Positions 56,649 to 64,000 of a stretch of 64,000 nucleotides of DNA are shown here, piece after piece. A program made the position numbers and the translations under genes. The notes under the pieces were generated by a model. The model saw nothing but the letters and a program-made list of their open reading frames with translations, was not told the origin of the DNA and searched no databases. Positions within the stretch are counted from its first letter, which is position 1. Each line of letters opens with the position of its first letter. This DNA comes from Ephemerocybe angulata (lineage: Eukaryota; Basidiomycota; Agaricomycetes; Agaricales; Psathyrellaceae), in the NCBI GenBank assembly GCA_013368325.1, contig JAACJK010000220.1, positions 558,001-622,000 of the forward strand, written 5' to 3'.

Positions 56649-58544
56649 ATGCTCAGGCTATCGGTCAGGGGCATGTCAGGAAGGGCCGCTAGCGTCGCAG
56701 CACAGCGTACACGCGCCATTGGCCAGCAGCTCAGGATGGCATCCACCAGCGCAGAAGAGGCAAGTGTTTGCTGCAACCGTCATAAATCTCCACACTGACC
56801 ATTCCGGAACGTTCCTCTAGTCTCCGGTGCTCTTTGAATCCAACAACGGCCTTCGCACATACGTTCTCAACAGACCGAAGAAGTTGAACGCGCTCGATAC
56901 CCCAACACTGAACCTTCTTCGTCCGAGGATTGAGGTGTGTCGGCGCCAGTGCTTGCATAAGGCTTCCCTCATCCTTACTCGACCCTTTCCCAACCTCTTT
57001 CAGGAATGGAATAAATCCGAGCTGTGCGGGATCGTCTTGGGCACGGGAGCAGGTCGCGCATTCTGTGCCGGTGGTGATGTTGCAAGTGAGTGTAGCTGTA
57101 AATAGGCTGCTATACCTTGCTGACCATCCCGAATTCCTGGATTGCCCCGAAAGGTGTGGTGGATAATGCTGCGAAGCCAGAAACCCGTCCGGCCGCTATT
57201 GAGTTCTTCAAGAAAGAGTAAGCGCCGTAGGTTCTAGTCGCGTCACTTGCTGACTTTTCCCTTTTCCCGAATTAGGTTCGAACTGGACTACATCCTTGCT
57301 TCACTTAGGAAACCTTATGTCGCCATTATGGACGGCATTACAAGTGAGTCTGTGATCTAGTATGAGCCACTCCTTGAAATAACGCGTCACATAGTGGGAG
57401 GAGGCGCTGGCCTTGCCGCCGGTGCGCAGTTCCGTATCGCGACAGAGAAGACAGTGTTTGCCATGCCAGAGACCAAAATCGGCTATTTCCCCGATGTTGG
57501 CGGCAGCTATTATCTGCCGAAACTTGACGGAGAGCTTGGAACTTACCTGGCCTTGACTGGCGACTCCCTCAAAGGCCGAGCTGTCTTGTACGTTCACTCA
57601 CTCCGATTGCATTGCCTTGTGTGATTTTTGACCATATTCTCTAGTGAGCACGGCCTTGCCACCCACTTTATCCCATCGAGACGGGTGCCCTTACTCCTCC
57701 AGCGCTTGGCAGATCTAGATCAACCCTCACTGGCGGTAATTGACCAGACCATAGAGGAATTGTCTTCCGAAATCGACGAGGCCGAATCCCGCAGCTCCCT
57801 GATCGGCCCTACAAGGGTCGCGATAGATGCTGTCTTCAGTCACAGCAAAGTGGAAGACATTTTCAAGGATCTTCAAGGGCTGTGCAAGCACGAGGACGAA
57901 TCTATCAGTACCTGGGCTTCGAGAACTTTGGAGCAGCTCAAAGAAAGGAGCCCAACCAGCCTCAAAGTGACGTTGGCGGCTCTTCGTCGTGGCAAGAAGC
58001 TCCACCTCCAAGACGCTCTCTCACTTGAACTCAATATCGCAGCTGCTTTCTGTGTAAGTCTTCTATCTATCCTCAGGTGATATCAAGCCACTGACTATAT
58101 CACATCTGCACCTAGAGCGGAGCTACGAACGACTTCCAGACAGGCGTCAAAGCCGTTCTTGTCGAGAAAGCAGGTGGTCGTCCCGCATGGTCCCCCTCAG
58201 AAGTGTCAGAAGTGACGGAGAAAACTGTCGAGAAGTTCCTCGCGATTGATTCTGAATCTCCGTATAAACTTGAAGTTCCGACTTCAGTACTAGAGGTTCA
58301 CAATGGTCGCCGCTACACCCAATTCGCTCTGCCAACGGAGCGCGAAATCATGGAGGCTGTCACTGGGTCTCACGCCAACGCTGGCGATATGGGTGTAACT
58401 GCCGAAGAGATTGTCGCCCTATTCGAACGGCTCCGTCCGGGCAAGCATGGTGTTCGGGAGAAGGTCCAGGAGGTTCTCGCACGGAAATGCACCCTCATCG
58501 ACAACGCCGATGGTAACTTCGTCTGGCTAAAATGGATTCATTAG
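56649..58544 (+). CDS. 3-hydroxyisobutyryl-CoA hydrolase-like protein (mitochondrial)
   Basis: The Arg/Ser-rich start [20 protein letters not shown] looks like a mitochondrial presequence. The crotonase core has [40 protein letters not shown] and [20 protein letters not shown]. The [20 protein letters not shown] block, with its conserved Glu/Asp pair, is typical of HIBCH rather than enoyl-CoA hydratase. [18 protein letters not shown] and GLATHFIPS follow; the long C-terminal part ends [14 protein letters not shown]. The enzyme acts in valine breakdown, freeing 3-hydroxyisobutyrate from CoA. Fungal relatives of this family are also counted among mitochondrial ribosome proteins (Ehd3), so a second role is possible. 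Exons keep frame throughout. Confidence 0.9.
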
Positions 58545-59575
58545 TTATTCTGCTATGTTTTAGGATACTTCGACCGAGTTTATACAGCCTTCAAAACTCA
58601 TTCAAATGCGCAGTGGAAGTAGGCTCATAAGACAGTTTTGTCAAGTGCCCCCGGAGGAGGTCATGATGATTTCAAGAATCAAGATATCAAAACGTGGTGC
58701 TTGCGGGCGTTGACTGGAATGTATCGTGGATGACGCAGGGAGATAATCCTGCATCCGTCAGGTGGTTTCCCAGCATGTTGCCAATGTTACAACGCATTAT
58801 GAGTGGGGTGCGCAGTGTGGGGGAAACATCGTGAACCTAGATCAGCCCATATCAGTACCATCGTGCCTGAAGTGGAACATATATGGTTAAGTCAGGGAAA
58901 GGCAAATTTCGATGAATTAGATTGAAATTAGATGCGACCCGTAAAAAAGACCCATAATGAGATAGTCAATTTTTCACCCTTGCACTGGGCGAAACGGAAC
59001 CCTGTCTAGTTCCTGATGCTTGTCAACTTTTGCGAATCCATCGCACCCTAACCTGATGCGATTAATCTGCGAGTCCAGTGAGCACGACCAGAAGTTAACC
59101 AGAAGCCATCCCGGTGGCTCGTATTGTGGGGAGATAGGAGAACCTAAGGAGGGAGAGGCGATCCGGCACGGTCTTGCCAAGCGCCGGCCAAGCAGGAAGC
59201 CCCAGATAAGTGCACCGCTCTGGGGGCAACTTGAGCGCCTGACGCCAGCTGACGCCTGACCCGACTTGTTGTCAGGGTCCAATAGGATCCTATTTGTCGG
59301 TTTGCTGGCAGAATCTCGATTTGAGTGAAGGGATCAATCATGATCAGTGGGCGGAGCAAGAGGTAGCGCGAACGATTGCCCCCTTTGGGCCCGTTCCCAT
59401 TTGAATCTCTCTTAGAGGAGAGCCGAAATAGTCTACAACAAATCTACGGATCGGCGATGCTCTATGGCAAAGCCAAGATCTATAAGAGAGCCTAACATAA
59501 GAATGTTGCGGGCCCATACTACTCGCCCCCAATCCCCCAGCTTCCTCAACTCCCCTCCCACTACTCCTTCCCCAC
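58545..59575. other. 1-kb intergenic region before the IDO gene
   Basis: No convincing coding frame is seen on either strand. The right end just before the IDO start is C-rich and probably the promoter. Confidence 0.45.
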
Positions 59576-61062
59576 ATGGACGTATTCGGGCTCCTCCCAT
59601 CCCCGCCTCTGTTCTTCAGTCACTTCTTCAAGCTAGCGCTCTCTGTTCTCCATTCAAAGGTTCAAGTTCACCGAAACCTGCTCGCTCAGCGACGCTCCCC
59701 AACGGCCTATGACATTAGCCCCCATACCGGATTCTTTCCGCCGGAACCCCTTCCGACACTACCGCTGCCATTCGATATCTGGGAAGCCGCACTACGTGAC
59801 GCCAATGGAAACCTCAGCTTGGGCGAAGATGACTCGGATGAAGCTCTCGAGAAGCGCCCTTTCGGCAACGAATGGAGGTCTAGAATCGATGCAGTGCGTA
59901 CTAGCGCGGTGCTGTTCGAGGTCCTTGCATCTAACGTCAATCGTAGTTTCCCGTTCTGAGTACGGAATGTCTTCACTCCGACCTTCGGCTAGCGCAGAGA
60001 GCCCACCTCGTGCTGGCTTGGCTCGTGAGCTTCTACGTCCACTCGATACCTTCCTCACCAGAGAGCGAGCACCCCGTGCAGGTGCCGCGAAACTTGGCCG
60101 TTCCGTTGATGCAGGTCTCCCGTTACCTTGGCTTGGCGCCCATCCTCACGTTTGCCGACACCGTGTTGTGGAACTGGGAACTGATTCGACCTGGACGGCC
60201 CCTGTCACCAGACAACATTCGATTCGTCAATACATTCTCAGGAACGGATGACGAAAAGAATTTCTATCACGCATCCGCGATGGCCGAATTACGCGGAGTC
60301 GAGATCCTCCGGATTATCGACGATTTCAACAACCTCCCCAGCGTCAACGACCTGACGTCGATATCCAAGGTTTCCAGGGACCTGACCAAGCTGGCAGGGG
60401 TTATCGCGGACATTGAGGAAATTATCACCTCTGTGCGTTCGACCTGCGACCCACACGTCTTCTACTGGGACATCCGTCCGTGGTTCGAGGGGAGCGATGC
60501 GAAAGGACCAGATGGACCAGGATGGGTCTATGAGGGAGTGGAGAACCAGGAGGATCTCGATCTCAGCGGACCCTCGGCAGGCCAAAGCAGCATCATGCAC
60601 GCGTTGGACATCTTCCTCGACATTGACCACAAGCTGCAGCAGAGGCGATACCCCGCACCGTCACCGGGCAACAAGCGTGCCGACCACGGGTTCATGGACA
60701 GGATGCGCCGATACATGCCTGGGAAGCACCGTGACTACCTGAACCTGTTGTCGGTGTCTCGGTCGATCCGAGAGGTGGCACAGTCGACGCCCGCTCTGCG
60801 GGATCCGTATGACGCGGCGGTGCTCGCGCTAAAGCGATTGCGCGACAACCACATGCGCATTGCATGTCTCTATGTCGTGACGATGTCGCGCTCCATACCC
60901 AGCTCACGAGGAGGATGTCCGGTGGCTGCGATGCTCGAGCGGCTGCATGCGAACCGGGTGGCAGGAAACGGGCCCGTGCGGGGGACAGGCGGGAACGAGC
61001 TGTCGCTTCTGCTCAAGGCAGGACGCGACGCGACGCGTCGGGCGATGCTGAAATCACGCTAG
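59576..61062 (+). CDS. Indoleamine 2,3-dioxygenase
   Basis: Two exons (59576-59893, 59947-61062) join in frame across a 53-base intron to give 477 residues. After a hydrophobic leader, YDISPHTGFFPPEPLPTLPL opens the IDO fold. RIDA joins FPVLSTECLHSDLRLAQRA at the splice; HLVLAWLVSFYVHSIP, VPRNLAVPLMQVSRYLGLAP and FYHASAMAELRGVEILRI follow. MPGKHRDYLNLLS and RDNHMRIACLYVV are near the end; the His in RDNHM fits the haem-proximal ligand. The enzyme opens the indole ring of tryptophan to N-formylkynurenine, the first step to NAD. Fungi often carry several IDO copies; which one this is cannot be told. The leader (GLLPSPPLFFSHFFKLALSV) is hydrophobic but has no clean cleavage site. Confidence 0.92.
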
Positions 61063-61254
61063 ACCGATAAACTTTGGTTACTCTACTAATTGACATCCGC
61101 ATAATCGACACTTACCATAGTAATAGCATTTTTTCGTAATGGACTAGGCAGTATTTAGTATAATTCAAAGTTTCATCAAGTTTGTGCTCGTTTGTCAAGC
61201 GTGACACCAAAAGCGCGTCTGTCACAGTCGCGTCTCGCTCTTTCCACAACCAAC

Positions 61255-63492
61255 ATGGCCTTCCAACTCAGCACCGGCAGCTGCGAAAAGCTCCAGACAG
61301 CGCCCCAGAACGATACATCTGTCTACGAGGCTCCTCATACCCTTCAGTTCCTCTCTGTCAAGAAAGTCCATGGAGCTACTGCCTCTGGAACTCCGAACCA
61401 GCCCCCACCGGACCGTTACAGAATCATCCTCTCCGATGGTGTCCATTTCATCCAGGCCATGCTCGCGACCCAGCTCAACCACCTCATCCTCGACGGTCAG
61501 CTCCAAAGGAATACGGTCGCCGTCATCGAGAAATCCACATGCAATCTGGTTCAGGGAAAGAGGTACGCGCCGCCAGTTCGCGTCACGCCCAATATCTTAC
61601 AGTGCCGTGCAGGTTGATCATTGTGCTCGACTTGAAAGTCCTCGGATCTATGGAAAAGCTGGGCGAACCTATCCAATTCGGCGCCAGCGAGGAGAGTACG
61701 TCTGGTGGTGCTGATCGCCAGGGATCGCTCCCTGGCGCCGGCCCAACCCCAGCCCCGGTTGCTTCGAGCTCTACCCCAGCCGCAAAGCCTGCCGTGCCCT
61801 CTCGGGCCCCTGGTGCGACTCAACGCAGCCGCACTTCGGTCTACCCCATCGAGGGCCTCAGCCCGTACCAGAACAACTGGACCATCAAAGCGCGCGTCAC
61901 CCAAAAGTCTGAAATGAAGCATTGGTCCAACCAGCGTGGCGAAGGCAAACTGTTCAATGTCACTTTCATGGACGATTCGGGTGAAATTAGGGGCACAGCC
62001 TTCAACATGGTTGCAGATGATCTTTACCCCCAGTTGCAGGAGGGCAAGGTCTACTACGTTTCCAAGGCTAGGGTCAATTTGGCGAAGAAAAAGTTTTCCA
62101 ACTTGACCAATGACTATGAGCTTGGCTTGGAAAAGGGTACCGAAATCGAAGAGGTACGTTCTTCAGACTTGGCTTTAGCTAAATCTCACCGAGCTGCAGT
62201 GTCACGACACGACGAACTTGCCTGTGATGAAGTATAACTTTGTGCCCCTCAGCGGGCTCGAACAAATTGCCAAGGACGGGATGTGCGGTAAGGCAGTTTA
62301 CAGGGGGGTCCTAATTGGCTTACTAAACTTTCTTAGATGTCATCGGTGTCGTGAAGGAAGTGTCGTCTCTCTCCTCCATCACTTCTAAGGCTACACAGAA
62401 AGAGGTCGGTCTCTTCTCTGGAATAATTGAAACTTTACTCACCCAGATCATTCTAGATTCCTAAGCGCGAATTGACCTTGGTCGATAAATCTGGTTTCTC
62501 TGTTCGGTTGACCCTTTGGGGAAAGCAAGCAGAGGGCTACGATGCCGAGGAGAATGTCATCATTGCATTCAAGGGAGTCAGAGTCGGTGACTTCGGTGGT
62601 ATGTATGCTTCAGAGTCACGACGAGCACATGATGTTGACTGGACTGGTGCAGGTCGTTCTCTTTCGATGGTTTCCACGAGCAGCATGCAAATCAATCCTG
62701 ACATTCAAGAGTGTTATGACCTTCGAGGGTGGTATGACTCTCAAGGTGCCCAGACCAGCTTCCACGCCCACTCCAACATGAATGCGGCCACATCGTTTGG
62801 TTTCAGACATGAGGAACTTCGGAGCTTGGATGATGTCAAGCAAGCGGGCTACGGAATGCCTGACCGACCCGAGTACTTCTCTACTCGGGCAACTATCATG
62901 CATATCAAGAGCGACAACTTGTCCTACCCTGCTTGTCCCGGACCTAACTGCCAGAAGAAGGTCACCGAGCAGGGCGATAGCTGGAGATGCGAGAAGTGTG
63001 ATAAATCTTATCCTGCTCCTGAGCATAGGTATGCAAATTCCGAGCCCATATGAACAATGACCTTATGCACTTTCAGATACATCATGTCGATGTCCGTTGC
63101 GGACCACTCCGGGCAGGCCTGGGTGCAAGGCTTCAACGATGTCGGAACCATGGTTTTCGGAATGACTGCCAACGAGCTCCTGGAAATCAAGGCAAGGAAC
63201 ATTGTGTACTTTCTGAACGTCTCAAACTGACCCATCTACAGGAACGTGACGAAGGACAGTTCAATCTTGTCCTCCACAAGGCTATTTGTAGCACCTATAA
63301 CTTGTCTTGCCGCGCGAAGCAAGATACCTTCAATGTAAGCCGTTCATTTCTTCTCCGTAATAGTTGTGTGTGCTCACAAGCCTATAGGAACAGACGCGCA
63401 TCCGCTATGGCATTTCCCGCATCTACCCCATCAACTACCGCGAGGAGGCAAACTACTTGAAGGATCTGCTCTATTCCCCTTGGTCTCGTTAA
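61255..63492 (+). CDS. RFA1: Replication protein A large subunit
   Basis: The start [20 protein letters not shown] opens the N-terminal OB fold (DBD-F) with [21 protein letters not shown] Ser/Pro/Ala linker follows. DBD-A has [20 protein letters not shown] and [22 protein letters not shown] has [13 protein letters not shown] and [23 protein letters not shown] has a zinc ribbon, [10 protein letters not shown] to [10 protein letters not shown], and the chain ends [23 protein letters not shown] binds single-stranded DNA in replication, repair and recombination. Short introns, including GT-AG ones that split DBD-B and DBD-C, all keep frame. Domain order and length (about 600 residues) match yeast Rfa1. 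Confidence 0.95.
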
Positions 63493-63790
63493 ACTGGCAT
63501 AATATCATTCGCTTCCCTGTCGTCTTTCTCCGCCCTGTGTCCTGTACTATTATTTGCTGTAAACTAGAATCGCTTTATCAAATGATCCAAGTGAGCTCAA
63601 TTGGTCGATGTGGGAACATGGTCTATTGTTTAGAGCGATCAATTTGGGACGCGTTTGTCGACGCGACTCCGTTGCCTGTCCGTTACGACCACCAAAGCCT
63701 CCGTTAGCCTAAGCGACCTTTTTCCGTCGTCCTTGCTCATCGCGCCACCTATTTACATAACAATCCTCAAAATTCTTCTCCTCAGCCACC

Positions 63791-64000
63791 ATGCCTGCCC
63801 CGACACCCTCGAGGCACAACAGAACGCTCAGTCCGCCTACGCTGGTGACTCCTTCAAGGAACGCCCGCTCACTATCAGGCTACAGCAACTACACGCCCAC
63901 CGTGACCTCGGGCAACAACTCTGGGAGGATGAACATTGTCACGAGAGTGGCCTTGGAAGGCAGAGCGAAACAAGGAGACGACGGCGCCTCCATTAAGATG
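63791..64000 (+). CDS. Unrecognised gene, 5' end only (runs off the window)
   Basis: The ATG at 63791 follows a CCACC context and a CT-rich leader. Seventy codons are open to the window edge: MPAPTPSRHNRTLSPPTL, a Ser/Thr/Pro-rich stretch, then MNIVTRVALEGRAKQGDDGA and SIKM. The switch from disordered leader to an ordered-looking VTRVALEG strand suggests a folded domain starts here. I do not recognise it. The left neighbour RFA1 ends 298 bp upstream on the same strand. Confidence 0.6.
   Translation, partial: MPAPTPSRHNRTLSPPTLVTPSRNARSLSGYSNYTPTVTSGNNSGRMNIVTRVALEGRAKQGDDGASIKM

Noticed and set aside
61182..62237. Plus-strand frame of 351 codons at the RFA1 start
   Set aside because: Its first part runs in the wrong frame over RFA1 exon 1; only its second half is RFA1 coding sequence, joined by an intron near 61565-61615.

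Overview
The window reads as nuclear DNA of a mushroom-forming basidiomycete (Agaricomycetes). Genes are short and closely packed, and most are split by many small introns of about 50-60 bases. The content fits: a GH6 cellobiohydrolase with a fungal cellulose-binding module, a WC-2-type photoreceptor partner with a C-X2-C-X18-C-X2-C GATA finger, a DASH subunit, a candidate Clp1-like dikaryon regulator, and a Tnp2-type DNA transposon of the kind common in this group. All gene models were spliced by hand; no database was searched.

Layout. 1-9.1 kb: a Clp1-like candidate (-), DAD3 (+), the Arp2/3 subunit ARPC1 (-), WC-2 (-) and a 13-exon short-chain dehydrogenase (-). 9.9-16.8 kb: one long kinesin (-). 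17.6-25.4 kb: arginase (-), a PLP aminotransferase (+) and a CWF19L1/Drn1-like protein with zinc knuckles (-). 26.9-32.7 kb: secreted carboxylesterase (+), a NUDT19-like Nudix hydrolase ending in a peroxisomal signal (-) and a UBLCP1-like phosphatase (-). 33.2-46.3 kb: a COP9 signalosome subunit 8-like gene (-) split by a 12,060-bp transposon. 46.4-64 kb: NECAP (+), GH6 cellobiohydrolase (+), cysteine desulfurase NFS1 (+), an SR splicing factor (+), tubulin cofactor E (-), a 3-hydroxyisobutyryl-CoA hydrolase-like protein (+), indoleamine 2,3-dioxygenase (+), RPA1 (+) and the 5' end of an unrecognised gene (+).

The main discovery is the transposon at 33,857-45,916. It has 23-bp terminal inverted repeats (20/23 matching, both starting CACTGTGGGAAGC), a perfect 4-bp target duplication (ATCA) and subterminal repeats. 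It carries three genes in one direction: a Tnp2-like transposase, an unrecognised accessory protein with a basic tail, and a large protein with charged and Ala/Pro/Val repeats. It sits inside exon 2 of the csn8-like gene. Taking the element and one copy of the duplication out of the reading gives a continuous six-exon frame of 261 codons, so the insertion looks recent and this allele looks broken.

The other genes are mostly conserved housekeeping functions without an obvious shared pathway. Two gene pairs have starts only 124-133 bp apart on opposite strands (csn8-like/NECAP and TBCE/HIBCH-like) and probably share promoters. Several neighbours converge with 90-440 bp between stops. No tRNA, rRNA or CRISPR array was recognised.
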